Of a DNA stretch of 64,000 nt, positions 18,029-26,463 are shown piece after piece. Source of the DNA: an uncultured Actinomycetes bacterium (GTDB lineage: Bacteria > Actinomycetota > Actinomycetes > Nanopelagicales > Nanopelagicaceae). Both the position numbers and the translations under genes were made by a program. Under the pieces are notes generated by a model that was not told the DNA's origin, ran no database searches, and saw only the letters and a list, made by a program, of their open reading frames with translations. Location: positions 1 to 64,000 of the forward strand of contig CAITVX010000039.1 in the NCBI GenBank assembly GCA_903895995.1, read 5' to 3'. The first letter of the stretch is position 1. The number at the start of each line of letters is the position of its first letter.

Positions 18029-18834
18029 GAAGACGGGCCCCGTCTGCGCTTCTTGCTTTTAAAATTTCCTATTCTCGGAAGGGCTGAGTTATGCGGATCG
18101 AAGATCTCTGCAGGAGCTTTCTGCCCGCGGATCTCTTCTAATTGCTTGGTGATTGCAGACATCACGTACTGCGTCGCTTCTTCAAGTGCGACTGGATCTT
18201 CTTCACGTCCAGCCCACCTCTCAAAGGTAAGTGGCTTACCCGCCCAGACACTGACCTTTGTGCGAGGGAATAATTTAATGCGCTTCTCATAGGTAGGCAT
18301 GATCTCTTGTGCGCCCCATTGTGCGCAGGGTATGACGGGGACTTGGGTGATGATCGCAAGGCGTGCAATTCCAGTCTTCGCCTTCATGGGCCATGTATTC
18401 GGATCTCGAGTCAATGTGCCTTCGGGATAGACACCGAGGCAGTGGCCAGCTTTGAGAAAAGCGATCGCATGCACTAACGCGTGTGAAGCGTTCTCGGTTT
18501 CGCGCTCTACCGGAATCTGTCCAGAACCAGCAATGATCTTTCCAATAACCGGAACTTTAAATACAGCTGCTTTCCCCAGAAAACGTGGCGCTCTTCCATT
18601 TTTAAAGAGGAATGCTGCGAAGAGCAAGGGGTCTATATAGGAGATGTGATTGGAGACCACAATGACAGGACCACTCTTCGGTAAGTTCTCTACACCTCGC
18701 CAATCTCTCTTGGAGATCAGATTGAGGAGGGGAATGATTACTCCTGCTCCAAAATTAAAATAATTATTTGTGCCGAGAGGCTTGCCTGTTGGCGGCGCAT
18801 ACTCAATCTTAAGATTCTGCTGCTCACCGCTCAT
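18025..18834 (-). CDS. plsC: 1-acyl-sn-glycerol-3-phosphate acyltransferase
   Basis: This 269-residue PlsC-type enzyme adds the second acyl chain to make phosphatidic acid. The NHISYIDP box (HX4D) and the YPEGTLTRDP motif are diagnostic. The C-terminus is basic (NFKSKKRRRGPSS), which may aid membrane contact. It heads the plsC-gpsA-ddl operon, so glycerol-3-phosphate supply and its acylation are co-expressed. The start is leaderless-type, with TACTCT 6 nt before the ATG. A 12-bp tandem repeat lies just upstream in the -35 region. Confidence 0.93.
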   Translation of the reverse strand: MSGEQQNLKIEYAPPTGKPLGTNNYFNFGAGVIIPLLNLISKRDWRGVENLPKSGPVIVVSNHISYIDPLLFAAFLFKNGRAPRFLGKAAVFKVPVIGKIIAGSGQIPVERETENASHALVHAIAFLKAGHCLGVYPEGTLTRDPNTWPMKAKTGIARLAIITQVPVIPCAQWGAQEIMPTYEKRIKLFPRTKVSVWAGKPLTFERWAGREEDPVALEEATQYVMSAITKQLEEIRGQKAPAEIFDPHNSALPRIGNFKSKKRRRGPSS

Positions 18835-18840
18835 AACGAA

Positions 18841-18846
18841 AGAGTA
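18841..18846 (-). promoter_or_regulatory. -10 box of a leaderless plsC-gpsA-ddl transcript
   Basis: TACTCT on the minus strand lies 6 nt before the plsC ATG, and no Shine-Dalgarno is present. Confidence 0.55.
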
Positions 18847-18859
18847 CCCATCTTGTTCT

Positions 18860-18895
18860 CATTCAGACATTCATTCAGACATTCACTCAGACAGG
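18860..18895. repeat. 12-bp tandem repeat, 3 copies, in the plsC promoter region
   Basis: The plus strand reads CATTCAGACATT twice exactly and a third time with three changes (CACTCAGACAGG). The array lies 14 bp beyond the plsC -10 box, so it covers the expected -35 position. Confidence 0.75.
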
Positions 18896-18904
18896 GATTG
18901 CATG

Positions 18905-18940
18905 AAAAAAGGGAGAGTCATCTCTGACTCTCCCTTTTTT
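18905..18940 (-). terminator. Rho-independent terminator of hupB
   Basis: A perfect 16-bp stem (18905-18920 with 18925-18940) closes a TCTC loop. It starts with six A and ends with six T, so it can work in both directions; it lies 9 bp past the hupB stop. Confidence 0.95.
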
Positions 18941-18949
18941 GCGGTAAAA

Positions 18950-19411
18950 CTAGCGGCGCTTTACAGCCTTCTTTGCGCTCTTCTTTGCAGGTGCCTTCTT
19001 AGCAGCCTTCTTGACGACCTTCTTAGCGGTCTTCTTTGCAGGTGCCTTCTTAGCAGCCTTCTTTGCTGGAGCCTTCTTTGCAACAGGCTTAGGAACAACC
19101 TTTACAGGTGGCTTTGGAGCTGGATCCATCTTGCGAGCTCCTGAGATGATCTCCTTGAGAGCCTTTGCAGGAAGGAAACGAACCTTCTTGCTTGCCTTGA
19201 TCTGAATTGTTTCGCCAGTGAATGGGTTGCGACCCTTACGTGCAGGACGATCAACCTTCTTGAACTTACCGAAATCATTGATCATGACATCGTCGCCCTT
19301 TGAAATGTTACGGACGATTGCATCAAAGACAACATCTACAGCGCGAGCTGCTTCTTTCTTGCTGTCACCAAACTGTGGTGCCAAGTATGCGATGAACTGG
19401 GCCTTGTTCAT
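18950..19411 (-). CDS. hupB: DNA-binding protein HU with histone-H1-like tail
   Basis: This 153-residue actinobacterial HupB has an HU domain in residues 1-92, with the MNKAQFIAYLA start and the DNA-arm RPARKGRNPFTGETIQI. A Pro-rich linker and a Lys/Ala-rich tail of PAKKAAKK-type repeats follow and end KAVKRR. The tail binds and bridges DNA. An AGGGG Shine-Dalgarno precedes the ATG. The gene has its own terminator, so it is probably monocistronic. It lies between leuD and plsC, as in mycobacteria. Strongly biased codon use in the tail produces spurious open frames on the other strand. Confidence 0.97.
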   Translation of the reverse strand: MNKAQFIAYLAPQFGDSKKEAARAVDVVFDAIVRNISKGDDVMINDFGKFKKVDRPARKGRNPFTGETIQIKASKKVRFLPAKALKEIISGARKMDPAPKPPVKVVPKPVAKKAPAKKAAKKAPAKKTAKKVVKKAAKKAPAKKSAKKAVKRR

Positions 19412-19549
19412 TATTTCCCCTTATTACGCGTAAATTGTTAAGCATTTGCTTAACGCTGTGAGAAATCTACGCAGAGAGGTGATTTATAGGGGTCATAGCG
19501 CTCGGTGTGTCGCATTAAAAAAATCTATTTTTTATACGTAAAAAATGCA
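19412..19549. other. Intergenic gap between leuD terminator and hupB, probable hupB promoter region
   Basis: The 138-bp gap is AT-rich. It carries the hupB Shine-Dalgarno and presumably the promoter, but no box could be assigned with confidence. Confidence 0.4.
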
Positions 19550-19577
19550 AAAAAACTCTCAACGCGGTGTTGAGAGT
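19550..19577 (-). terminator. Rho-independent terminator of leuCD
   Basis: ACTCTCAAC (19555-19563) pairs perfectly with GTTGAGAGT (19569-19577) around a 5-nt loop. On the minus strand the stem is followed by a run of T, so it ends the leuCD transcript, 18 bp past the leuD stop. Confidence 0.92.
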
Positions 19578-19595
19578 TTCAATGCAGATCTATTA

Positions 19596-20195
19596 TTACT
19601 GAAGAGCTGGGAGCGTTTTAGGCTTAAAATCCGCTCTCTTTCCTTCGAATGCGCTTACTTCATCGATCTTCTTCATCGTTAACCCGATGTCATCAAGGCC
19701 CTCCATAAGGCGCCAGCGGGTGTAATCATCGATCTGGAAGGCGTGAATTTTGCTTCCGATACGCACATTCTTCGCGTCCAGGTCGACGGTGACTGATGTC
19801 TGCGGCTCGCTCTCGACCAACTGCCAGATCTCTTCGATCGCCTCTTGAGGCAAGATCACAGTAAGAAGTCCAGCCTTTTGAGAGTTACCTCTGAAGATAT
19901 CGGCGAAGCGACTTGAGAGAACTACCTTAAAACCGTAGTTCTGAAGAGCCCACACAGCGTGTTCACGTGAGGAACCAGTTCCGAAATCAGGACCTGCAAC
20001 AAGAATAGTTGCACCGCTATAAGCAGGCTTATTCAAAACAAACTCGGGATCGCTGCGCCATGCAGAGAAGAGTCCATCTTCAAATCCACTCTTGGTGACT
20101 CTCTTCAAGTAAACGGCAGGAATAATCTGATCAGTATCAACATTGCTGCGACGCAATGGAATAGCAGTTCCTGTATGTGTGACGAATTTATCCAT
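19596..20195 (-). CDS. leuD: 3-isopropylmalate dehydratase small subunit
   Basis: LeuD is the swivel subunit of isopropylmalate isomerase in leucine synthesis. The 199-residue product shows [34 protein letters not shown] and the [11 protein letters not shown] loop, all family signatures. It lies 11 bp after leuC and before a strong terminator, so leuC-leuD is a two-gene operon. Confidence 0.97.
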   Translation of the reverse strand: MDKFVTHTGTAIPLRRSNVDTDQIIPAVYLKRVTKSGFEDGLFSAWRSDPEFVLNKPAYSGATILVAGPDFGTGSSREHAVWALQNYGFKVVLSSRFADIFRGNSQKAGLLTVILPQEAIEEIWQLVESEPQTSVTVDLDAKNVRIGSKIHAFQIDDYTRWRLMEGLDDIGLTMKKIDEVSAFEGKRADFKPKTLPALQ

Positions 20196-20206
20196 TGAAT
20201 CGCTCC

Positions 20207-21604
20207 TTACAAATCTGATGGTGATGAGAGGGTTCCGCGGATTGCGGTGGCTGCTGCAACCAATGGGCTCACAAGGTGTGTACGACCACCCTTGCCCTGA
20301 CGTCCTTCAAAGTTACGGTTCGATGTAGATGCTGCGCGCTCTTGAGGTTTCAATTGATCTGGGTTCATTCCAAGACACATTGAACATCCTGCATTACGCC
20401 ACTCGCCTCCGGCATCAAGAAATACTTTATCCAGACCTTCGGCCTCTGCTTGCAGGCGGACCTTCGCCGATCCAGGAACGACAAGAAGTCTCACAGAATC
20501 AGCGATCTTCTTACCCTTCAAAATATCTGCAGCTGCACGTAGATCTTCGATGCGACCGTTTGTACATGAACCGAGGAAGATCGTATCTACCGCTACTGAT
20601 TTCAAGGGAGTTCCAGCGGTAAGCCCCATATAGGTCAGTGCACGCTCTGCAGCTCCGCGCTCTTCAGCATCGGTGATATCTGCAGGGTTTGGAACATTGG
20701 AATTGAGTGGAAGGCCTTGACCAGGATTAGTTCCCCATGTGACAAAGGGCTCTAAATCATCTGCATTAATTGTGATCTCTTTATCAAATACCGCATCAGC
20801 ATCGCTGTTAAGAGTCTTCCAATAGGAAAGAGCTGCATCCCAATCTGCACCTTGGGGTGCGTGGGGCTTGTCTTTAACATAAGCAAAGGTTGTCTCATCA
20901 GGTGCGATCAAACCAGCGCGAGCGCCAGCTTCAATCGACATATTGCACACTGTCATACGGCCTTCCATCGAAAGGGCGCGAATGGCAGAACCGCGATATT
21001 CCAGAACGTAACCCTGTCCCCCACCGGTTCCAATCTTTGCAATAATCGCAAGAATAATATCTTTTGAGGTGACGCCGGTCTTGAGAGTCCCTTCAACATT
21101 GATCGCCATAGTCTTGGGGCGGATAAGCGGAAGAGTCTGAGTAGCGAGAACGTGTTCAACTTCAGAAGTTCCGATACCGAATGCGAGGGCGCCAAAAGCT
21201 CCGTGTGTTGAGGTGTGTGAATCTCCGCAGACAATCGTCATTCCAGGTTGAGTGATACCAAGTTGTGGTCCAACGACGTGCACAATCCCTTGTTGTGAAT
21301 CTCCGAGAGAGTGAAGGCGGACTCCGAACTCCTTGCAATTTGCACGAAGAGTATCGACTTGAAGCTTTGAGACGGGATCTGCGATTGGTTGATCAATGTT
21401 AAGAGTAGGAACGTTGTGATCTTCAGTTGCAATAGTGAGATCAGGACGTCGAACAGGTCGGCCGGCAAGACGTAAGCCATCAAATGCCTGAGGGCTCGTT
21501 ACCTCGTGAATGAGATGAAGATCGATGTACAGCAGGTCAGGCTCGTTCGCCGCGCTGCTGACAATATGGTCAGCCCAGATCTTCTCTGCAAGTGTCTTAC
21601 TCAT
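20207..21604 (-). CDS. leuC: 3-isopropylmalate dehydratase large subunit
   Basis: LeuC is the aconitase-type [4Fe-4S] subunit that isomerises 2- to 3-isopropylmalate. The 465-residue product has [20 protein letters not shown], the cluster cysteines in GSCTNGR and [10 protein letters not shown], and the C-terminal [14 protein letters not shown]. The ATG at 21604 ([13 protein letters not shown]) is chosen over one eight codons upstream because GGAGG lies 4 nt before it and the family starts here. It is divergent from an IclR regulator, with a palindrome between them. Confidence 0.97.
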   Translation of the reverse strand: MSKTLAEKIWADHIVSSAANEPDLLYIDLHLIHEVTSPQAFDGLRLAGRPVRRPDLTIATEDHNVPTLNIDQPIADPVSKLQVDTLRANCKEFGVRLHSLGDSQQGIVHVVGPQLGITQPGMTIVCGDSHTSTHGAFGALAFGIGTSEVEHVLATQTLPLIRPKTMAINVEGTLKTGVTSKDIILAIIAKIGTGGGQGYVLEYRGSAIRALSMEGRMTVCNMSIEAGARAGLIAPDETTFAYVKDKPHAPQGADWDAALSYWKTLNSDADAVFDKEITINADDLEPFVTWGTNPGQGLPLNSNVPNPADITDAEERGAAERALTYMGLTAGTPLKSVAVDTIFLGSCTNGRIEDLRAAADILKGKKIADSVRLLVVPGSAKVRLQAEAEGLDKVFLDAGGEWRNAGCSMCLGMNPDQLKPQERAASTSNRNFEGRQGKGGRTHLVSPLVAAATAIRGTLSSPSDL

Positions 21605-21637
21605 ATAGCCTCCAACTAGTTCTTCCACTAAATAGTT

Positions 21638-21658
21638 GCATCTCGCATTCCGAGATGC
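21638..21658. promoter_or_regulatory. Perfect palindrome between leuC and the IclR regulator, probable operator
   Basis: GCATCTCG, 5 nt, CGAGATGC is a perfect 8-bp inverted repeat centred in the 66-bp divergent gap. It lies 34 bp before the leuC start and 12 bp before the regulator start. In actinobacteria an IclR protein (NdgR/LtbR) controls leuCD from the divergent gene, so this is the likely binding site for the protein encoded next door. Confidence 0.65.
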
Positions 21659-21670
21659 CAGTATTAGAGT

Positions 21671-22390
21671 GTGGACAAGAAGAATAGCGGAGTCGGCGTA
21701 CTGGACAAAGCCGTGAGAATTATGGCAACCCTGGAATCAGGGCCCCACTCACTCTCTGAACTCGTCGCAGCGACTGGTATCGCTCGCCCAACGGCACACC
21801 GCTTAGCAGTAGCCCTTGAGTTCCATCGCCTGCTTACTCGCGATCTGATGGGTCGCTTCACGCTTGGACCACGCGCAGGCGAATTAGCCGCAGCAGCGGG
21901 AGAAGATCGCCTCTTAGCAATTGCAGCGCCAGCACTCTCAGCCCTGCGTGATGCAACCTCTGAGAGCGCCCAGCTCTACCGTCGCCAAGGTGACCAACGT
22001 GTCTGCGTAGCAACTGCTGAACGTATGAGTGGACTTCGAGATTCAGTTCCTGTCGGGACTGTGCTGACAATGCAGGCCGGCTCTGCTGCTCAAATTTTGC
22101 TCGCATGGGAAGATCCAGAGAAGATGCGCCGAGGCTTAACTGGCTCACTCTTCACTCCTGCCTCCCTCTCTGCTGTCAGGCGACGTGGGTGGGCCCAATC
22201 TGTTGGAGAGCGCGAAGTTGGCGTCGCATCAGTATCCGCACCAGTTCGTGGTCCAAATAATAAAGTTATTGCTGCAGTCAGCATCAGCGGTCCTATCGAA
22301 CGCTTGGGCCGTCAACCTGGCCGCTCGCATGCCGCACAAGTTGTGGCAACTGCTGCTCGGTTAAGTGAATACCTCGCCAAAAATAATTAA
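21671..22390 (+). CDS. IclR-family regulator of leucine synthesis (NdgR/LtbR type)
   Basis: This 239-residue IclR-family protein has an N-terminal winged helix ([19 protein letters not shown], residues 28-46) followed by the ligand-binding domain. It is closest in context to NdgR (Streptomyces) and LtbR (Corynebacterium), which are divergent from leuCD and control branched-chain amino-acid genes. The start is GTG 21671 with no Shine-Dalgarno; CAGTAT 6 nt upstream could be a weak leaderless -10. The family role in leucine control is known, while autoregulation through the palindrome is inference. Confidence 0.9.
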   Translation: MDKKNSGVGVLDKAVRIMATLESGPHSLSELVAATGIARPTAHRLAVALEFHRLLTRDLMGRFTLGPRAGELAAAAGEDRLLAIAAPALSALRDATSESAQLYRRQGDQRVCVATAERMSGLRDSVPVGTVLTMQAGSAAQILLAWEDPEKMRRGLTGSLFTPASLSAVRRRGWAQSVGEREVGVASVSAPVRGPNNKVIAAVSISGPIERLGRQPGRSHAAQVVATAARLSEYLAKNN

Positions 22391-22420
22391 AAATAACTTG
22401 ATGTGGCTTCAAGCAAAAAA

Positions 22421-22450
22421 AATAACCGAGAGCGTTAACTCTCGGTTATT
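22421..22450 (-). terminator. Terminator of the gltX-tRNA-Gln-tRNA-Glu unit
   Basis: AATAACCGAGAG (22421-22432) pairs perfectly with CTCTCGGTTATT (22439-22450) around a 6-nt loop. On the minus strand it runs into a T-tract, so it ends the tRNA transcript; it may also stop the IclR transcript coming the other way. Confidence 0.9.
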
Positions 22451-22472
22451 CATACACGTGATCGTAACCGTG

Positions 22473-22545
22473 TAGCCCCGAAGGGATTCGAACCCTCGTA
22501 GCTGACTTGAGAAGCCAGAGTCCTAGGCCGCTAGACGACGGGGCC
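22473..22545 (-). tRNA. tRNA-Glu (CTC)
   Basis: The cloverleaf folds with a GGCCCCG/CGGGGCT acceptor stem, a CTGGC/GTCAG anticodon stem with loop TTCTCAA (anticodon CTC) and a T-arm GAGGG/CCCTT around TTCGAAT. CCA is not encoded. It is the last gene of the gltX unit. Confidence 0.95.
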
Positions 22546-22642
22546 CTAGTTTTTTCTTTCCGATATGCAGTTATGCAGTGCGTGATAATACCCTTGCGCC
22601 AACGAGGATCTGACGAGCAGATCCGGCAGAAGAGAAGTATCG

Positions 22643-22714
22643 CTGGGGTACCAGGACTCGAACCTAGACTAAATGAACCAGAATCACTTGGGCTGCCAAT
22701 TACCCCATACCCCA
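22643..22714 (-). tRNA. tRNA-Gln (CTG)
   Basis: The acceptor stem TGGGGTA/TACCCCA, anticodon stem AGTGA/TCATT with loop TTCTGGT (anticodon CTG) and T-loop TTCGAGT are clear. CCA is not encoded. It lies 76 bp past gltX and 97 bp before tRNA-Glu; a perfect 7-bp hairpin at 22606-22624 sits in that spacer. Confidence 0.95.
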
Positions 22715-22790
22715 CCAAAATCGACGCTCTCACGTCTATCTCGGAATGGCTAAGAATAGCCGAACTTTGGAGAGCTTTCGAACGTGTGGC

Positions 22791-24254
22791 TTAGAGAGCC
22801 CCACGTATACGGGCTAATGATTTCGCAGCTCCGAGCAGCTCCATGGATTCAAAGAGCGGTGGAGAGATATGGCTTCCAGTCACTGCAATACGCAATGCGC
22901 TAAAGGCGATACGTGGCTTAAGACCTAGTTCCTCGATAAGAGCACTTCGTAGTACCGCCTCGATCGATTCGTGATTCCACTCAGTGAGGGTTGAAAGTCG
23001 CTCGGCCGAAATCTGAAGAACTTTCTTCGACTGCTCATCTGCAATCTTCTCTACTGAGTCAGCGGCAATCACAAAATCCTTCACGAAGAGAAAGTTCAGA
23101 AGTGCTGGGATCTCCCCCAGTGTCACGATGCGTTCTTGAATAATCGGTAGCGCCTTCTTGATGAGAGCAACTTCTTCATCGGTTCCAGTAACTGTCCCGG
23201 CTTTGCGCATAAATGGCATGGCCCATGTGAAGAAATCTTCAAGAGAGAGTGCGCGGATCTTGTCGCCATTAATAGCTTCAAGCTTCTTCATATCAAAGCG
23301 TGCAGGTGAGGAATGAACGCGCTCAACGGTGAAGAGTTCTGTGAGTTCTTTCATGGTGACATTCTCACGATCCTCGCCTGGAGACCAACCAAGAAGCGCT
23401 AAATAATTACAGATCGCTTCTGGCAGATACCCTGCATCGCGATACCAGGCGATAGATGTCTCACCATTGCGCTTAGAGAGCTTGGCATTATCTTGACCCA
23501 TGACAAAGGGAAGATGAGCAAATAGTGGGTAATCCGCAGCTTTCACACCCATCGCATCGTAGACACGTAATTGGCGCGGAGTTGATGAGAGAAGATCTTC
23601 ACCACGTAAAACGTGTGTGACTTTCATCAGTACATCATCGACAGCAACTGCCAATGTGTAGAGCGGTGAACCATCATTGCGAGCCAAGACAAAGTCTGGA
23701 ACGAATTTATGTTCAAAGGTAACTTCGCCACGGATGAGATCGGTAAAGGTGGTTGAGCCATCTGGCATACGCATGCGCACAACCGGCTTACGTCCTTCGG
23801 AAAGGTACGCTGCAATCTCCTGCGGCGTTAGTTCACGGCAGTGGCCGTTATACCCAGGCGCAACGTTCGCCGCGCGTTGTGCTTCGCGAACGGCTTCAAG
23901 TTCTTCTGATGAGCAATAGCAATGGTAGGCATCGCCCTGCTCTAAGAATTTTGCTGCCCATTCGGCATAAATATCTAAACGTTGACTTTGAAGGTATGGG
24001 CCATTCTCTCCACCCACTTCAGGACCTTCATCCCAATCAAGGCCGAGCCACTTCAAAGTATTGATTGCAGCCTGGATATATTCAGGAGTTACTCGCTCGG
24101 TATCGGTATCTTCAATGCGGAAGATAAATGTGCCACCAGTATGGCGGGCGTAGGCCCAATCAAAGAGGGCGGTACGGATATTGCCAACGTGTAGCTCACC
24201 TGTAGGAGATGGTGCGAAGCGAACTCGTACTTTGCTCGAAGTATTAGCGGGCAT
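22791..24254 (-). CDS. gltX: Glutamate--tRNA ligase
   Basis: This is a 487-residue class I synthetase with the HIGH-type motif in FAPSPTGELHVGN (13-25) and the KMSKS-type motif KLSKRNG. Most actinobacteria lack glutaminyl-tRNA synthetase; their GluRS also charges tRNA-Gln, and GatCAB amidates the product. The tRNA-Gln and tRNA-Glu genes lie just downstream on the same strand, so enzyme and both substrates are probably co-transcribed. The start overlaps the end of the FAH gene by 11 bp. Confidence 0.97.
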   Translation of the reverse strand: MPANTSSKVRVRFAPSPTGELHVGNIRTALFDWAYARHTGGTFIFRIEDTDTERVTPEYIQAAINTLKWLGLDWDEGPEVGGENGPYLQSQRLDIYAEWAAKFLEQGDAYHCYCSSEELEAVREAQRAANVAPGYNGHCRELTPQEIAAYLSEGRKPVVRMRMPDGSTTFTDLIRGEVTFEHKFVPDFVLARNDGSPLYTLAVAVDDVLMKVTHVLRGEDLLSSTPRQLRVYDAMGVKAADYPLFAHLPFVMGQDNAKLSKRNGETSIAWYRDAGYLPEAICNYLALLGWSPGEDRENVTMKELTELFTVERVHSSPARFDMKKLEAINGDKIRALSLEDFFTWAMPFMRKAGTVTGTDEEVALIKKALPIIQERIVTLGEIPALLNFLFVKDFVIAADSVEKIADEQSKKVLQISAERLSTLTEWNHESIEAVLRSALIEELGLKPRIAFSALRIAVTGSHISPPLFESMELLGAAKSLARIRGAL

Positions 24255-25035
24255 GAGCGCTCACAGTATTGGTTAATTGACCGATGCCTTCGATGGAAAT
24301 TTGAACTTTCTCCCCTGCCCCCATTGGACCAATTCCTGATGGAGTTCCGGTCAAAATCACATCACCCGGAAGCAAAGTCATCACTGATGAGACGAAGTTA
24401 ATAATTGTTGGGACATCGAAGATCATCGAGGAGATTGGTTCGGACTGCTTAACGATTCCATCGACGATGGTCTCAATCCGCTGTGATCCAGGAATAAATT
24501 CAGTCTCAATCCACGGTCCAAGTGGACAGAAGGTATCGAAGCTTTTTGCTCGCATCCATTGACCATCGCGCTTTTGCAGTTCACGTGAGGTCACATCATT
24601 GGCAATCGTGTAGCCATAGACAACATCTGCGTATTTCTCTTTTGGAACATCCTTGCAGATACGAGAGATTACGATAGCGAGCTCGCCTTCGTAATCAATA
24701 CTCGGAGCCATCTTTGGCCATTGAATAAGTTCTTCAGGACCAATGACAGAAGTATTTGGCTTTAAGAAGATTATTGGCTCATCTGGAACGGCTGAGTTCA
24801 TCTCTGCGGCGTGGTCTGCATAATTCTTGCCAACGCAGACAACTTTGCTGCGAGGAATTACAGGAGCAAGAAGTCGAACATCTTCCAAAGCTAGCTTTGT
24901 CTCAGTTGGGATGATTCCAGAGTAAATCGGATCACCCTTGACGACGAGGATCTCACCGCGATCATTGAGGACACCAAAGAGAGGGTCTGTACCGATTCCA
25001 GCAGAAGCTGGTGGCGAGAAACGAACAATGCGCAT
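24244..25035 (-). CDS. Fumarylacetoacetate hydrolase family protein
   Basis: This 263-residue FAH-superfamily protein has the CVGKNYADHAAEMN start of the catalytic fold, metal ligands in DYEGELAIVI, a VTSRELQKRDGQW segment and the LTGTPSGIGPMGAGE end. Members open C-C bonds in acylpyruvates or decarboxylate oxaloacetate; the substrate here cannot be named. The FAH-gltX pair is conserved in actinobacteria. TAGGCT lies 6 nt before the ATG and there is no Shine-Dalgarno, so the unit FAH-gltX-tRNAs is probably leaderless. Confidence 0.88.
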   Translation of the reverse strand: MRIVRFSPPASAGIGTDPLFGVLNDRGEILVVKGDPIYSGIIPTETKLALEDVRLLAPVIPRSKVVCVGKNYADHAAEMNSAVPDEPIIFLKPNTSVIGPEELIQWPKMAPSIDYEGELAIVISRICKDVPKEKYADVVYGYTIANDVTSRELQKRDGQWMRAKSFDTFCPLGPWIETEFIPGSQRIETIVDGIVKQSEPISSMIFDVPTIINFVSSVMTLLPGDVILTGTPSGIGPMGAGEKVQISIEGIGQLTNTVSAHAR

Positions 25036-25041
25036 AGGGCG

Positions 25042-25047
25042 AGCCTA
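25042..25047 (-). promoter_or_regulatory. -10 box of a leaderless FAH-gltX transcript
   Basis: TAGGCT on the minus strand lies 6 nt before the ATG of the FAH gene. It falls in the 22-bp gap after the CorC-like gene. Confidence 0.55.
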
Positions 25048-25057
25048 CAGGGAGTTT

Positions 25058-26041
25058 CTAGGCAGTCGGAATGGAATCTTCTTCTTCGCTACGCGTAGCT
25101 AAAACAAATGCGATCCGATGTCGTCGTCCAACTGGACGCTCTGCCGTCAGCTGCCAGCCATCAATTGTGATGGTGCTGCCAGGAATCGGAACTCCCCCAA
25201 GAACTTTTGCCATAAATCCGCCGAGGCTATCTACATCCTCTTTCTGATCTTCGGTGAGAGTGACCTTGCAGGCATCTTCAAAATCTTCAACGTGTAATCT
25301 CGCTGAAAGGCGTGCAGTATCTGCATTGAGCCACTCAATCTCCGGGGCCTCAAGATCATATTCATCAGCGATCTCACCGACAATCTCCTCAAGGATATCT
25401 TCAATGGTGATTAAGCCAGCAGTGCCGCCATATTCATCGATGACGATCGCCATGTGGATCTGATCGTGCTGCATCTCTTTGAGCAACTCTGCTGCAGTCT
25501 TTGTCTCCGGGACAAAGGTTGCTGGACGAGAATGGATCTCAACTGACTCTGTCTGTTCGGATTCGTGGTGCTCGTGAACTCGCCGTGCCAAATCTTTTAC
25601 ATAAGCGATACCAATGACGTTATCGAGGTTCTCTGTAATAACCGGGATACGAGTAAATCCTGAACGCAGCGCGAGTGATAAACCTTGGCGAACTGTCTTA
25701 TCGCCTTCGATCCAGACCATATCGGTGCGCGGAACCATGAGTTCACGGACAAGCGTGTCCCCAAGATCGAAGACTGAATGGATCATCTCTCGTTCAGAGT
25801 CCTCGACGAGGCCTCGTTCACTGGCTTCATCGACCATATCGCGAAGTTGAGCTTCATCCGCATAGTAGCTCTTACCAAATCCACTTCCTGCAGTAAAAAG
25901 ATGTATCAACCAATGAATAAAACGGTCGATTGGCTTGAAGAAGGGAAGCACCGCAGTCGAGTAGCCAAAGGCAAAGCCAGCAATCAACAGCACGATAAAG
26001 AGGGAGAGGCTTAGAACGATCGTCACTGTGTGGACTTCCAT
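25058..26041 (-). CDS. CorC/HlyC-type CBS-domain membrane protein, DUF21 region reduced
   Basis: This protein combines a CBS-domain pair ([19 protein letters not shown] to [17 protein letters not shown]) with a C-terminal CorC_HlyC domain ([15 protein letters not shown] to IAFVLATR). Relatives act in magnesium or cobalt transport. Actinobacterial members usually have about 430 residues with a four-helix DUF21 domain; here, with 327 residues, only one clear membrane helix (residues 8-30) and the amphipathic connector remain. The gene starts inside the end of ybeY (19-bp overlap), so no longer N-terminus is available. The loss of DUF21 helices appears genuine. Confidence 0.88.
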   Translation of the reverse strand: MEVHTVTIVLSLSLFIVLLIAGFAFGYSTAVLPFFKPIDRFIHWLIHLFTAGSGFGKSYYADEAQLRDMVDEASERGLVEDSEREMIHSVFDLGDTLVRELMVPRTDMVWIEGDKTVRQGLSLALRSGFTRIPVITENLDNVIGIAYVKDLARRVHEHHESEQTESVEIHSRPATFVPETKTAAELLKEMQHDQIHMAIVIDEYGGTAGLITIEDILEEIVGEIADEYDLEAPEIEWLNADTARLSARLHVEDFEDACKVTLTEDQKEDVDSLGGFMAKVLGGVPIPGSTITIDGWQLTAERPVGRRHRIAFVLATRSEEEDSIPTA

Positions 26042-26463
26042 TCCGCAAGAATCTTCTCTTGTAGTGCGAACATGGCAATCTCTTCTACTTTTTCGGCATG
26101 GTCAAAGCCAAGGCAATGAAGAACGCCATGAACTGTGAGCAGAGCGAGTTCATCAGCGAGGGAGTGTGGAACTTTCTGTTTCGAAGCAAACTCTGGACAG
26201 AGGACGATATCCCCGATAATTCCAGGCCCGCTTTCATGTGAGTTCGGAAGCAACTCATCCATAGGAAAAGAGAGCACATCAGTAGGGCCTGGTAGATCCA
26301 TCCATTCAACGTGGAGCTCACTCATGCGATCCTCATCGACAATCGTGATGCTCAGATCAGAATCTGGGTGGACGCCCATTGCCGCAACGGCGAATTGTGC
26401 AACCGAGATGAGTGATGGCTCATCACAGGTCGAGTTAGATTCGTTTGAAAGTTCTATAGCCAT
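26023..26463 (-). CDS. ybeY: Endoribonuclease YbeY
   Basis: YbeY is a zinc endoribonuclease for 16S rRNA maturation and ribosome quality control. The signature TVHGVLHCLGFDH supplies the three zinc histidines. The frame is open to 26607, but the ATG at 26463 (MAIELSNES) is chosen because the upstream part runs through the phoH coding region and is unlike the family. This gives 146 residues and a 29-bp overlap with phoH. Four codons upstream, ATG 26475 is an alternative. The phoH-ybeY-corC order is widely conserved. Confidence 0.93.
   Translation of the reverse strand: MAIELSNESNSTCDEPSLISVAQFAVAAMGVHPDSDLSITIVDEDRMSELHVEWMDLPGPTDVLSFPMDELLPNSHESGPGIIGDIVLCPEFASKQKVPHSLADELALLTVHGVLHCLGFDHAEKVEEIAMFALQEKILAEWKSTQ

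Noticed and set aside
19011-19205. Plus-strand frame with FFAGAFLAAFFAGAF, membrane-like
   Set aside because: It is the antisense of the Lys/Ala repeat tail of hupB.
22606-22624. Perfect hairpin between tRNA-Gln and tRNA-Glu as a terminator
   Set aside because: It has no T-run on either strand; a processing signal is more likely.
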